Shown piece by piece: positions 34,078 to 43,217 of a stretch of DNA of 64,000 nucleotides. Made by a program: the position numbers and the translations under genes. Position 1 is the first letter of the stretch. Every line of letters starts with the position of its first letter. Under the pieces are notes generated by a model that was given only the letters and a program-made list of their open reading frames with translations, made no database searches and had not been told where the DNA came from. This DNA comes from Niastella sp. OAS944 (lineage in GTDB: Bacteria > Bacteroidota > Bacteroidia > Chitinophagales > Chitinophagaceae): positions 310,001 through 374,000 of the forward strand of contig JANUBW010000003.1 of assembly GCA_024809215.1 (NCBI GenBank), in the 5' to 3' direction.

Positions 34078-34256
34078 CGTGAAACGGGAGACGTGAAACG
34101 TGAAATAATGCATCTTGCGACCGCAGCCCTCCGCCTATTTTCATCAGCGTAGAAGTTCTGTGCGTTAAGATGTAACGGATGAAAGGACGCCTCGAATTTC
34201 GGAGATTTTTCACGTTTCACGTTTGCCGTTTCACGACCAACGATTTAGCAACTAAC
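34076..34256. repeat. degenerate-word inverted array (GTGAAACG / CGTTTCAC words)
   Basis: It begins 1 bp from the preceding stop codon with cgtgaaacgggagacgtgaaacg. The core ends with cctcgaatttcggag, and the right arm is cacgtttcacgtttgccgtttcacg. It is the third member of the GTGAAACG word group. Confidence 0.75.
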
Positions 34257-34305
34257 GATTTCCCCGGCACCGCCGGGTCCATTGAAAACAAAAACTACAT
34301 TTTGC

Positions 34306-36351
34306 ATGAAAAAACTGGGTAATTATGTAACCGGCCGGTGGATCACTGGCGACGGAGAAGGCCAGGCATTGTACAATGCGGTAAACGGCGAAACGATTGG
34401 CTATGCCAGCACCCGCGGTCTCGACTTCAACGCCATTCTGGAGTATGGAAGAAAAACCGGCAACCCCGCATTACGAAAACTCACCTTTCACGAACGCGGC
34501 CTTATGTTAAAAGCGGTGGCCTTACACCTGCGCAATCATCTTGACAAATTCTATGCTATCAGTTATAAAACCGGCGCCACCAAAGCCGATAGCTGGGTTG
34601 ATATAGAAGGCGGTATTGGCAATTTGTTTTCCTATGCCTCACTGCGCCGCAAATTCCCCAACGAACCTTACTGCACCGATGGCGATCCTATTTCGCTTGG
34701 CAAAGGCGGTACCTTTATGGGCCAGCATATTCTGGTGCCTAAAGAAGGGGTAGCAATTCACATCAATGCTTTTAATTTTCCGGTATGGGGCATGCTGGAG
34801 AAAATTGCAGTGAACTTACTAGCCGGCGTACCCGCCATTGTAAAACCGGCCACTATAACCTCATATTTAACCGAAGCCGTTGTACAGGAAATAATCGCCT
34901 CCGGCATTTTACCCGAAGGCTCTTTACAACTACTATGTGGTTCGGCTGGCGACCTGCTCAGCCATGTAACGGCTCAGGATATAGTAACCTTTACCGGTTC
35001 TGCTTCTACAGGATTGCAATTGAAATCGCACCCGCGTATACTGGCCGAGAATGTACCCTTTACCATGGAAGCCGACTCGCTGAACTGTATTGTACTGGGC
35101 AACGATGTAACTCCGGCTATGCCCGAATGGGATATCTTCATTAAAGAAGTACGTAGAGAAATGACCACCAAAGCCGGACAAAAATGTACCGCCATCAGGC
35201 GCATTTTTGTTCCTGAAAATAAAATGGAAGACGTATGGCTGGCATTGGGTAAAGCGCTTAGCCAAACAACCATTGGTAACCCCCTGAATGAAAAAGTGCG
35301 TATGGGCTCCCTGGCAGGGCAAAGCCAGCGCGAAGAAGTATTGGCCCAGGTACAAAAACTGCTTGCTTCCTCACAAATTGTTTATGGCTCGCTCGATAGC
35401 GTGCAGGTGCTGGATGCCGATGCTCAAAAAGGGGCCTTTATGAGCCCGCTGTTATTAAAGAACGAAAAGCCTTTTGATAACGAAGCGGTGCACAGCGTTG
35501 AAGCATTTGGACCCGTAAGCACCATTATGCCTTACAGCACCATCGACGAATCAATTGCATTGGCCAAAAAAGGAAAAGGTTCGCTGGTTTGTTCAATTGT
35601 TACTGCCAGCAACGCTGTTGCGCGCGAATTTGTATTAGGCGCAGCCACTCACCACGGACGTATACTGGTGCTTAACAATGAATGCGCCAAAGAAAGCACC
35701 GGCCATGGCTCGCCGTTACCATTGTTAGTGCATGGCGGCCCCGGCCGCGCCGGTGGTGGCGAAGAAATGGGTGGAATTCGCGGTGTTCATCACTATATGC
35801 AACGCACCGCATTACAAGGATCGCCCACAGCCATTACTGCCATTACCAATGTTTACCAAACCGGCGCTCAAACAAGGGAAGAAGAAAAACACCCCTTCAG
35901 AAAATACTTTGAAGAACTGCAAATCGGCGACACCATCATTACGCATAAACGCACCGTTACCGAAGCCGATATTGTGAACTTTGCCAATATCAGCTGGGAC
36001 CATTTTTATGCACATACCGATCATACTTCATTGGGCGGAACCATATTCGAAAAACCGGTGGCCCATGGTTACTTTATTTTAAGCGCCGCTGCCGGTTTGT
36101 TTGTTGACGCTAAAAAAGGACCGGTTATGCTTAACTATGGTCTTGAAGAATGCCGGTTCATTAAACCGGTTTATGCAGGCGCTACTATTGGCGTGCAGCT
36201 AACATGTAAAGAAAAAATTGAACAGGAGAAAAAAGACGAGAACGATATTGCCAAAGGTATTGTAAAATGGCTGGTACAGGTAAGTGACGAAACCGGTGAG
36301 CAGGTGGCCGTGGCAACAATCCTTACCATGGTTGCTAAAAAAATACAATAA
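34306..36351 (+). CDS. paaZ: phenylacetate degradation bifunctional protein PaaZ
   Basis: This 681-residue fusion has an N-terminal aldehyde dehydrogenase (about 1-520) and a C-terminal MaoC-like hotdog hydratase (about 535-680). The dehydrogenase has F-T-G-S-A-S-T-G, the glutamate in M-E-A-D-S-L-N and the nucleophile cysteine in G-Q-K-C-T-A-I-R. The hydratase has the characteristic [19 protein letters not shown]. In the phenylacetyl-CoA pathway the hydratase opens the oxepin-CoA ring and the dehydrogenase oxidises the semialdehyde. ATG 34306 gives the usual M-K-K-L-G-N-Y-V. The enoyl-CoA hydratase gene starts 21 bp downstream. The paaABCD genes are not in the window. Confidence 0.93.
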   Translation: MKKLGNYVTGRWITGDGEGQALYNAVNGETIGYASTRGLDFNAILEYGRKTGNPALRKLTFHERGLMLKAVALHLRNHLDKFYAISYKTGATKADSWVDIEGGIGNLFSYASLRRKFPNEPYCTDGDPISLGKGGTFMGQHILVPKEGVAIHINAFNFPVWGMLEKIAVNLLAGVPAIVKPATITSYLTEAVVQEIIASGILPEGSLQLLCGSAGDLLSHVTAQDIVTFTGSASTGLQLKSHPRILAENVPFTMEADSLNCIVLGNDVTPAMPEWDIFIKEVRREMTTKAGQKCTAIRRIFVPENKMEDVWLALGKALSQTTIGNPLNEKVRMGSLAGQSQREEVLAQVQKLLASSQIVYGSLDSVQVLDADAQKGAFMSPLLLKNEKPFDNEAVHSVEAFGPVSTIMPYSTIDESIALAKKGKGSLVCSIVTASNAVAREFVLGAATHHGRILVLNNECAKESTGHGSPLPLLVHGGPGRAGGGEEMGGIRGVHHYMQRTALQGSPTAITAITNVYQTGAQTREEEKHPFRKYFEELQIGDTIITHKRTVTEADIVNFANISWDHFYAHTDHTSLGGTIFEKPVAHGYFILSAAAGLFVDAKKGPVMLNYGLEECRFIKPVYAGATIGVQLTCKEKIEQEKKDENDIAKGIVKWLVQVSDETGEQVAVATILTMVAKKIQ

Positions 36352-36372
36352 CCGCTTGTTAAAATTCATTTT

Positions 36373-37140
36373 ATGTCTTTAGGATATGTAAAGTCACATA
36401 TTGACCACAATGGTATTAACTCCATCGAGTTCTTTCACCCGCAAAGTAATTCGCTGCCGGGCCTCCTACTCGATGAACTGGCGCAAACTATTCATGCGGC
36501 AGGTAATGATGAGGATACCAAAGTAATTGTGCTGCGCTCGGCAGGAGAAAGAACGTTTTGCGCCGGCGCCTCCTTTGATGAACTTACTGCCATAAAAACC
36601 CACGAAGAAGGTTTACAATTTTTTAGTGGCTTTGCGCATGTGATAAACGCCATGCGTAAATGCCCGCAGTTTATTATAGCCCGTATACAAGGCAAATGTG
36701 TTGGCGGTGGCGTAGGGCTTGCCGCAGCTGCAGACTATGCCATTGCCACCGAAGGTGCAGATATTAAATTAAGCGAGCTGGCCGTAGGCATTGGCCCTTT
36801 TGTGGTTGGCCCGGCAGTAGAACGTAAAGTAGGTTTATCGGCCTTTAACAGCCTGGCCATTGACGCCACTATGTGGCGCAATGCCGAATGGGCAAAAAGA
36901 AAAGGCTTGTATTCCGAACTGCATGCGTCTATTGAGAATATGGATGAATCGGTTCAACGGTTGGCAGATACACTTGCACTAAGTAATCCTGAAGCCATGA
37001 CCGAAATGAAAAGAATGTTCTGGCAGGGCACCGAACATTGGGACCGGTTGTTATTGGAAAGGGCGGCCATCAGCGGCAGACTGGTACTGAGCGCCTTTAC
37101 CAAAAACGCTATTGAAAAGTTTAAAACAAAAACAAAATAG
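36373..37140 (+). CDS. enoyl-CoA hydratase/isomerase family protein
   Basis: This 255-residue crotonase-fold enzyme has the oxyanion-hole motif F-C-A-G-A-S-F-D-E-L near residue 58 and the Gly-rich helix start G-G-G-V-G-L-A-A-A-A-D near 117. An acidic catalytic candidate lies in K-L-S-E-L-A-V-G-I. It probably acts in the lower phenylacetate pathway (PaaF/PaaG-like hydration or isomerisation), since it forms an operon with paaZ. The exact reaction cannot be fixed from motifs. A divergent repeat array follows the stop. Confidence 0.85.
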   Translation: MSLGYVKSHIDHNGINSIEFFHPQSNSLPGLLLDELAQTIHAAGNDEDTKVIVLRSAGERTFCAGASFDELTAIKTHEEGLQFFSGFAHVINAMRKCPQFIIARIQGKCVGGGVGLAAAADYAIATEGADIKLSELAVGIGPFVVGPAVERKVGLSAFNSLAIDATMWRNAEWAKRKGLYSELHASIENMDESVQRLADTLALSNPEAMTEMKRMFWQGTEHWDRLLLERAAISGRLVLSAFTKNAIEKFKTKTK

Positions 37141-37145
37141 AGATG

Positions 37146-37271
37146 GGGTTAAGTTTCCGGTTCCCGGTTACCAGTTTCCAGGCCTTGAATTTTCAGACCG
37201 CTAATTATTTGGCGGGCATCCTGAATGTAGGGCCCGGCAACCGGTATCCGGTAACTGGTACCTTGAAACTA
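37146..37271. repeat. degenerate-word array (GGTTACCAGTTTCC / GGTAACTGGTACC words)
   Basis: It has ttccggttcccggttaccagtttcc on the left and caaccggtatccggtaactgg on the right. The core carries ggccttgaattttcag, comparable with the cores of other arrays. Confidence 0.65.
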
Positions 37272-37314
37272 AAATAAAGAGCCTCCCTGTCTACAGGTCA
37301 GCCCAATTTTCATC

Positions 37315-37944
37315 ATGCAACAATTTACCAGCGATAACTTTCAACAGTTGTGTAACGAACTGGGTAAAAGGGACCTTATCTTTAAGAACATTCTTCAACA
37401 ACATAGCTATCCACCCATGTGGACACGCCCGGCTTCCTTTGCTACGCTTATTCATATTGTTTTAGAGCAACAGGTATCACTGGCATCGGCGCGGGCCGCA
37501 TTCAATAAACTAAAAGAAAAGATAGGGCAAATAACCCCGGCCAAATTATTACAATTAACCGATGAAGAATTGAGAGCCTGTTATTTCAGCCGGCAAAAAA
37601 CAGTATACGCAAGGCACCTGGCCGAAGCGCTTCTTTCAAAGAAAATTCGACTCAATAAACTTACCACCTCGCACGATGATGAAGTACGTGGCATTTTAAA
37701 ACAGGTTAAAGGTATTGGTGATTGGACTGCCGATGTGTATCTGTTATTTGCATTGCAACGCACCGATATTTTCCCCATTGGCGACCTGGCTATGGTAAAC
37801 GCTTTAAAAGAAGTAAAGCAATTACCAGCCAATACACCGCGTGAAGAAATTTTACTTCTTGCCGAACACTGGCGGCCCTATAGATCAATTGCAGCTATGT
37901 TGTTATGGCATCATTATATTAAGACGAGGAATATTAAGTTTTAA
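37315..37944 (+). CDS. second AlkA-like DNA-3-methyladenine glycosylase (HhH-GPD)
   Basis: This 209-residue protein has the HhH-GPD hairpin V-K-G-I-G-D-W-T-A-D-V-Y near residue 130 and the catalytic Asp in I-G-D-L-A-M-V-N-A. The closing W-R-P-Y-R-S-I-A-A-M-L-L-W-H is typical of AlkA-like glycosylases. It would excise alkylated bases from DNA. It is only distantly similar to the gene at 21082, so the pair look like separate subfamilies rather than a recent duplication. Start ATG 37315. It is flanked by repeat arrays on both sides. Confidence 0.85.
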   Translation: MQQFTSDNFQQLCNELGKRDLIFKNILQQHSYPPMWTRPASFATLIHIVLEQQVSLASARAAFNKLKEKIGQITPAKLLQLTDEELRACYFSRQKTVYARHLAEALLSKKIRLNKLTTSHDDEVRGILKQVKGIGDWTADVYLLFALQRTDIFPIGDLAMVNALKEVKQLPANTPREEILLLAEHWRPYRSIAAMLLWHHYIKTRNIKF

Positions 37945-37984
37945 GAAAGAAGTTCAATAAAGTTCGGCTAACTACATCTAAAAC

Positions 37985-38062
37985 GCAGTTACAGGTTACA
38001 AGGCACAGGTTACAGGGCTGTAATTACTTGTTTTCCCTGCAACTTGCAACCTGTAACTGTAT
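37985..38062. repeat. degenerate-word array (CAGGTTACA / TGCAACCTGTAAC words)
   Basis: It has cagttacaggttacaaggcacaggttacagg on the left and gcaacttgcaacctgtaactg on the right, with a short core between. It ends at the stop codon of the antiporter gene. Confidence 0.7.
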
Positions 38063-38063
38063 A

Positions 38064-39341
38064 TTAAAACAACTGTTGTAACAAGAACACTCCAATCCCT
38101 GCTAAGTACCCTACCAACGCCAGCCATGCAATCTTCTTCAGGTACCAGAAGAATTCAATTTTTTCTATTCCCATAGCTGCAACGCCGGCTGCCGAACCAA
38201 TGATCAACAGGCTGCCGCCGGTTCCTGCACAATAGGCCAGAAAATGCCAAAAGAAATGATCGGTGGGATATTGCTCCAACGAGTACATACCCATTGATGC
38301 CGCTACCAGCGGAACATTATCAACTATTGATGAAAGAATGCCAATAATACTAACAATAATGGTTGGGTTACCAATCTTTTGATCTAATGTTTGCGCCACA
38401 TTCATTAATGCCCCAATTGACTGCAGCGAGGCCACGCTTATTAAAATACCCAGGAAGAATAATATGCTGGGTGTATCAATTTTTCGTAAGGCATATAATA
38501 CAGAAAGCACATGTTTATCCTGGGTGTCTTTTTTATGATGAAGCGCCTCGGTTATTATCCACATAATGCCCAGGCCCATTAACATGCCCATAAAAGGCGG
38601 CAAATGAGTAAGGGTTTTAAATACAGGCACAAGCAACAGGATCAATACACCAGAGATGAATATCACATTCCTGTCGCGCACCGGCGCTTCGGGTTTTATT
38701 GTTTTTGCTTCTTCGGTACCGCCTACTTCCAATTGTCCACGCATACGAAAGCTCATTAATAACATGGGCGCAACTGCACAAGCCACACTGGGTAAAAACA
38801 GTTTACCAACAATTTGGCTGGTGGTAATTTGGCCACCAATCCATAACATGGTAGTAGTTACATCGCCAATAGGCGACCAGGCGCCGCCGGCATTGGCTGC
38901 AATTACAACTACCCCGCAAAAAAGCAACCGGGCCTGCTTGTTCCTGATCAGTTTTCTGATCAATGATACCATTACAATAGCCGTGGTAAGGTTATCTAAT
39001 ATAGCTGAAAGAAAAAACGAAAGACCGCCAATAATCCATAAAAGCTTTGCCTTCTTTGTTGTTTTTATCCGGCTGGTTATTACTTCAAAGCCATCATGTG
39101 CATCTATCAGCTCTACAATGGTCATGGCGCCCAGCAAAAAGAAAAGAATGCCGGCAATTTCGCCCAAATGCCCGGTAAGCTGTTCGTTCACCAGGTGACT
39201 ATCGTTTGAATACAACATATAGATCGTCCAGCACAACACCCCGGTTATTAAAGCAGAAGCGGCCTTGTTCAACCTGATCACATGTTCAAGGGCAATGGCA
39301 GCATAACCAAGCACAAAAACGATAAGTATAACAGTAACCAT
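38064..39341 (-). CDS. nhaD: NhaD-type sodium/proton antiporter
   Basis: This protein of about 425 residues has some 12 membrane segments and belongs to the ion-transporter superfamily. It resembles NhaD: the first part reads R-L-N-K-A-A-S-A-L, then E-I-A-G-I-L-F-F-L-L-G-A-M-T-I-V-E-L-I-D. Conserved polar sites follow in F-L-S-A-I-L-D-N-L-T-T-A-I-V and A-N-A-G-G-A-W-S-P-I-G-D-V-T-T-T. It would export Na+ (or Li+) in exchange for protons. Start ATG 39341 is preferred to a TTG one codon earlier. It is downstream of fabG's terminator on the other side. Confidence 0.87.
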   Translation of the reverse strand: MVTVILIVFVLGYAAIALEHVIRLNKAASALITGVLCWTIYMLYSNDSHLVNEQLTGHLGEIAGILFFLLGAMTIVELIDAHDGFEVITSRIKTTKKAKLLWIIGGLSFFLSAILDNLTTAIVMVSLIRKLIRNKQARLLFCGVVVIAANAGGAWSPIGDVTTTMLWIGGQITTSQIVGKLFLPSVACAVAPMLLMSFRMRGQLEVGGTEEAKTIKPEAPVRDRNVIFISGVLILLLVPVFKTLTHLPPFMGMLMGLGIMWIITEALHHKKDTQDKHVLSVLYALRKIDTPSILFFLGILISVASLQSIGALMNVAQTLDQKIGNPTIIVSIIGILSSIVDNVPLVAASMGMYSLEQYPTDHFFWHFLAYCAGTGGSLLIIGSAAGVAAMGIEKIEFFWYLKKIAWLALVGYLAGIGVFLLQQLF

Positions 39342-39354
39342 CAATAGATCATTT

Positions 39355-39388
39355 GGTAAAAAAAATGCCTTCCATAACAGAAGGCACT
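39355..39388 (-). terminator. terminator of fabG
   Basis: The stem TGCCTTC/GAAGGCA has a 7-nt loop and is followed by a T-run on the minus strand. Confidence 0.7.
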
Positions 39389-39415
39389 TATCTTAAAGAT
39401 ACAATTATTTTAAGC

Positions 39416-40171
39416 TTAAATATTCAACCCTCCGCAGGCGCTTATTACCTGGCCGGTAATATAAGAACTCATATCAGAAGCCAGAAACAACGTGGTGTTG
39501 GCAATTTCTTCGGCACTGCCAAAGCGGCCTAAAGGAATTTTTGCGAGGAAATCTTTTGCACCATCGCCATCTTTCAGGTAATGGGTCATATCGGTTTCAA
39601 CAAAACCGGGGGCAATGGCATTGCAACGTACGTTGCGGCTACCCAGTTCGTGCGCTATCGATTTGGTAAACCCTATGATACCCGCCTTGCTGGCCGCATA
39701 GCTGCTTTGACCTGCGTTACCACGTATACCAATAATAGAGCTCATATTTACAATAGAACCTTTTTTGGCTTTCATCATAGGACGAATAACCTGTTTGGTC
39801 ATATTGTAAACGCTTTTCAGGTTTATATCCATTACATCGTCCCACTGCTCTTCGGTCATACGCAGCAACAAATTATCTTTTGATATACCGGCATTGTTCA
39901 CACATATATCTACGGTACCGAATTCTTTTACTACATCATTTACAAATGCTTCGCTTTCGGCAAAAACACCGGCATTACTTTTATACGCTTTGGATTTTAC
40001 GCCCAGTGCTTTTATTTTTTGCTCAAGCTGAGCGGCCTTTTCGGCGCTGCTGTCGCTAACATAACTAAATGCTACGTGTGCGCCATGCTCTGCCAGCTTA
40101 TAGGCAATAGCCTCACCAATGCCACGGGCTGCACCGGTTACAATAGCAACTTTTCCGTCTAATAATTTCAT
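39416..40171 (-). CDS. fabG: 3-oxoacyl-ACP reductase FabG
   Basis: This 251-residue short-chain dehydrogenase reduces 3-oxoacyl-ACP in fatty-acid elongation using NADPH. It has the Rossmann motif T-G-A-A-R-G-I-G-E-A near residue 12, N-N-A-G near 90, and the catalytic set S-S-I and Y-A-A-S-K (S near 142, Y-x-x-x-K near 155). The closing is I-T-G-Q-V-I-S-A-C-G-G-L. Length and motifs are typical FabG. It is monocistronic with a TACTTTTG box in front and a terminator behind. Confidence 0.92.
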   Translation of the reverse strand: MKLLDGKVAIVTGAARGIGEAIAYKLAEHGAHVAFSYVSDSSAEKAAQLEQKIKALGVKSKAYKSNAGVFAESEAFVNDVVKEFGTVDICVNNAGISKDNLLLRMTEEQWDDVMDINLKSVYNMTKQVIRPMMKAKKGSIVNMSSIIGIRGNAGQSSYAASKAGIIGFTKSIAHELGSRNVRCNAIAPGFVETDMTHYLKDGDGAKDFLAKIPLGRFGSAEEIANTTLFLASDMSSYITGQVISACGGLNI

Positions 40172-40190
40172 AGTATCGTATTTGGGTGAG

Positions 40191-40198
40191 CAAAAGTA
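40191..40198 (-). promoter_or_regulatory. -7 box of fabG
   Basis: TACTTTTG on the minus strand is a perfect TAnnTTTG, 19 nt before the fabG ATG. Confidence 0.5.
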
Positions 40199-40204
40199 CA
40201 GAAA

Positions 40205-40488
40205 TGAAGTCGGAGTTCCGAGTTCCTTGTTTAGAGTTCCTAGTTCCCAGTTCTAAGTTCTAAAGCCGGAAGCAGAAGTCAGATGTAGGAAGACGGATGT
40301 AGGATGTAAGAAATAGGAAATACGAAGTACGAGGTCACTATGCCTTGGTTGGAATTCGGATGTAAGAATCAGGAAATAGAGAAAAAAGTACGAAGTACTA
40401 TGGCTTAAGCCGCGAATACTTTCGAGGCCCTAACAATCATGATCTTCTTACCTCATACCTCTTACTTCATACTTCTAGCTTCAAACAA
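40205..40488. repeat. double degenerate-word array (AGTTCC/GTTCTAAG and GATGTAGGA / CTTACTTC words)
   Basis: First come gttccgagttccttg, agagttcctagttcccagttctaag. Then comes a longer set of gatgtaggaagacggatgtaggatgtaag words, with a core that includes ggaattcgg and cgaggccct. Finally the inverted cttacctcatacctcttacttcatacttc runs into the GH3 gene end. Confidence 0.75.
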
Positions 40489-41981
40489 AGAATTTCTTCA
40501 ATATACTTTCTGTCATTACTAAGGCGTGGCACCTTGTGCTGCCCGCCCAGCTTGCCCTTGCTTTTTAACCAGGTTGTAAATACGCCCTTGGAAAGCGATC
40601 TTACCAATGGCTGGCGCAGGGCTATATCTTTATGGCGTTTGGCTTCGTAATCGCTGTTCACACTTTTGAGTGCGCTATCCAGCTCAAGGGCAAAATGATG
40701 GAGGTCGGCCGGTTCTCTTTCAAATTCTATCAGCCATTCATGACCGCCGTTACCGCTATCGCTAAAATATACGGGGGCTGCGGTATAATCATTTACTACG
40801 GCGCCGGTTTTTTCGCTGGCCACCGCAATGGCTTTATCGGTATTATCTACAATTATTTCTTCACCAAAGGCATTTATAAAATGCTTTACCCGGCCGCTCA
40901 CCTTTATTTTAAATGGATTTAAAGAAGTGAACTGAACCGTATCGCCCAACAAATACCGCCACAAACCGCCATTGGTGCTTACCACCATGGCATAATTCTT
41001 ACCCAGCTCTACATCCTGCAAACCGATGGTTTCGGGATGTTTTTTTCCATACTCTTCCAATGGCATAAACTCCATAAATATACCGTGATCGGTAAACAGC
41101 AGCATGCCTTCTTCACCTGGGCGGTCCTGCGCTGCAAAAAAACCTTCACTGGCATTATACATTTCGAGGTAATGTATGGGCTTGCCTATTAGTTTTTCAA
41201 ACTGTTCTTTATAGGGCGTAAATGAAACTCCGCCATGCATATATAATTCCAGGTGGGGCCAAACCTCGGCCATGGTGCTTTTGCCGGTAAGTTCCAGTAT
41301 ACGGCGAAACAATACCAGCGTCCAGGTAGGTACACCCGAAATGGAGGTTACATTTTGATTTATGGTACTGTTTGCAAGCTTTTCGATCTTGCTTTCCCAT
41401 TCATCCATAAGGGCAATGCTAAGATCGGGTACCCGTAACCAATGCCCCCAAAAAGGAGAGTTTTGTAACAATACAGCGCTCAGGTCGCCATACTGCGCAT
41501 CAGAATTGAGGGGGTTTATATTATGGCTTCCGCCAATGACCAATCCTTTTCCTGTTAACAGGTCCGAATCGGGATTGAACTGATAGTAGAGTGTTAACAC
41601 ATCCTTGGCTGCTTTGTAATGGCAGTCTTCAAGACTTTCGTCGGTAACCGGAATGAACTTGCTTTTATCGCTGGTGGTTCCGCTGCTTTTGGCAAACCAG
41701 TATACAGGGGTATTCCATAACAGGTTTTGCTCGCCCTGCATAATGCGGTGAATGTAAGGCTGCAGGTCTTCATACTCATGTATTGGAACTGTTTGTTTAA
41801 AGGTCCTTACATTGAACAGTCCTGAAAAGTTATACTTTCTACCAAACTCAGTGTATTGAGCAGCAGTTACCAGGTCCTGCAACACCTCGCGTTGGGCGTC
41901 GGCCGGGTTATTCTTCCACCCGTCTATACGCCACAGGCGCATGCGGGCCAATGATGATATGGCAGGCGATAATAGTCTCAC
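40467..41981 (-). CDS. GH3-family (auxin-responsive promoter-like) acyl-adenylate/amide synthetase
   Basis: This 504-residue protein belongs to the GH3 family. In plants these adenylate carboxylic acids and couple them to amino acids. In bacteria the substrates are unknown. Motifs: S-S-G-T-T-S-D-K-S-K-F-I-P (phosphate-binding loop) near residue 104, Y-N-A-S-E-G-F-F near 290, and L-L-G-D-T-V-Q-F near 353. Length is normal for the bacterial members, which are common in Bacteroidota. It is monocistronic, with a repeat array overlapping its 3' end. Confidence 0.88.
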   Translation of the reverse strand: MRLLSPAISSLARMRLWRIDGWKNNPADAQREVLQDLVTAAQYTEFGRKYNFSGLFNVRTFKQTVPIHEYEDLQPYIHRIMQGEQNLLWNTPVYWFAKSSGTTSDKSKFIPVTDESLEDCHYKAAKDVLTLYYQFNPDSDLLTGKGLVIGGSHNINPLNSDAQYGDLSAVLLQNSPFWGHWLRVPDLSIALMDEWESKIEKLANSTINQNVTSISGVPTWTLVLFRRILELTGKSTMAEVWPHLELYMHGGVSFTPYKEQFEKLIGKPIHYLEMYNASEGFFAAQDRPGEEGMLLFTDHGIFMEFMPLEEYGKKHPETIGLQDVELGKNYAMVVSTNGGLWRYLLGDTVQFTSLNPFKIKVSGRVKHFINAFGEEIIVDNTDKAIAVASEKTGAVVNDYTAAPVYFSDSGNGGHEWLIEFEREPADLHHFALELDSALKSVNSDYEAKRHKDIALRQPLVRSLSKGVFTTWLKSKGKLGGQHKVPRLSNDRKYIEEILCLKLEV

Positions 41982-42154
41982 TTTAGGATTTTCACTATCG
42001 GCAAAATAAGGTATTTGGGGGAATAAACATCAATATGCAACAGGGGAGTTCATATATATGGCCAAATAGCCAGATACATGAGCTTATTTCCTAATAACTG
42101 ATTGAGATACTTTCCTTTGAAAATGGTCAATCAACCATTCTTACCAGTTGCAGA

Positions 42155-42940
42155 TCACTTATTTGAAGAAATATCCATGCCTTTCAGCGCTTCTTCATGT
42201 AAATAATCCTTGCGTTTCAATTCAAAATTGCGACCAAGGTATAAACGGCGTACCTGCTCATTTTCGGCCAGCTCTTCGGCTGTACCATGTTGAAATATTT
42301 TCCCATCAATGAGTAAATAGGCCCGGTCACAAATGGAGAGCGTTTCGTTCACATTATGATCGGTGATCAAAATGCCGATATTCTTATACTTTAACCGGGC
42401 AACTACTGCCTGAATATCTTCTACGGCAATAGGGTCTACCCCGGCAAAAGGTTCATCTAATAATATAAACTTGGGATCTACGGCCAGCGCCCGTGCAATT
42501 TCAGTTCTACGACGTTCGCCACCACTGAGGGAATCGCCATTGTTCTTGCGTACGTGATGCAGGCGGAATTCATCGAGCAGGCCCTCCAGCTTGTCGCGTT
42601 GCTGGGCTTTGGTAAGCTTTGTCATCTCCAACACCGCTTTAATATTGTCTTCCACACTGAGCTTACGAAATACCGAGGCTTCCTGGGGCAGATAGCCAAT
42701 ACCCATTTGGGCCCGCTTGTACATAGGTAGTTGCGTGATCTCCTGCTGATCGAGAAATACTTTTCCTTCATCGGGCTTAATAAGACCCACTACCATGTAA
42801 AATGAAGTGGTTTTACCGGCTCCGTTTGGACCCAGCAAACCCACAATTTCACCTTGTTTTACGTTTACCGAAACATGATTTACCACGGTACGGTTACGGT
42901 AAATTTTAACTAGTTCCTGTGTATTAATCTCGCTGATCAA
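42155..42940 (-). CDS. lptB: LPS export ABC transporter ATP-binding protein
   Basis: This 261-residue ABC ATPase powers lipopolysaccharide transport from the inner to the outer membrane with LptFG. It has Walker [10 protein letters not shown] near residue 38, the signature L-S-G-G-E-R-R-R near 139, and Walker [13 protein letters not shown]. The family-specific V-E-D-I-Q and I-T-D-H-N-V follow. No ATG is available. The in-frame start is TTG 42940, bounded by an upstream stop, with a perfect TATTTTTG box 20 nt before it. Other lpt genes are not in the window. Confidence 0.9.
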   Translation of the reverse strand: MISEINTQELVKIYRNRTVVNHVSVNVKQGEIVGLLGPNGAGKTTSFYMVVGLIKPDEGKVFLDQQEITQLPMYKRAQMGIGYLPQEASVFRKLSVEDNIKAVLEMTKLTKAQQRDKLEGLLDEFRLHHVRKNNGDSLSGGERRRTEIARALAVDPKFILLDEPFAGVDPIAVEDIQAVVARLKYKNIGILITDHNVNETLSICDRAYLLIDGKIFQHGTAEELAENEQVRRLYLGRNFELKRKDYLHEEALKGMDISSNK

Positions 42941-42959
42941 TTGTAATTAAGGTTTCCGG

Positions 42960-42967
42960 CAAAAATA
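42960..42967 (-). promoter_or_regulatory. -7 box of lptB
   Basis: TATTTTTG on the minus strand is a perfect TAnnTTTG, 19 nt upstream of the TTG start. Confidence 0.45.
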
Positions 42968-43217
42968 CCAGAACTAATTCAAATAGAAGACCATTGATAC
43001 GGTAATTTAACAGGTATTTGCCATCCCAATTTCCTGCGTTATGTTTGCAGACCGGTAATACGGCTGAAAATACTCATTTTTGCTAATGTGCTTATTTTCA
43101 GGGAAAACAGAATTTTGATTTTTCGTTTAACACATAAAGATTACTTGCAAGGGGCACCGGTGTTCTGTTAAAAACCTAAATATTGGTGGGGCCTTTGAAA
43201 AACTTGTTTTTATTTAC

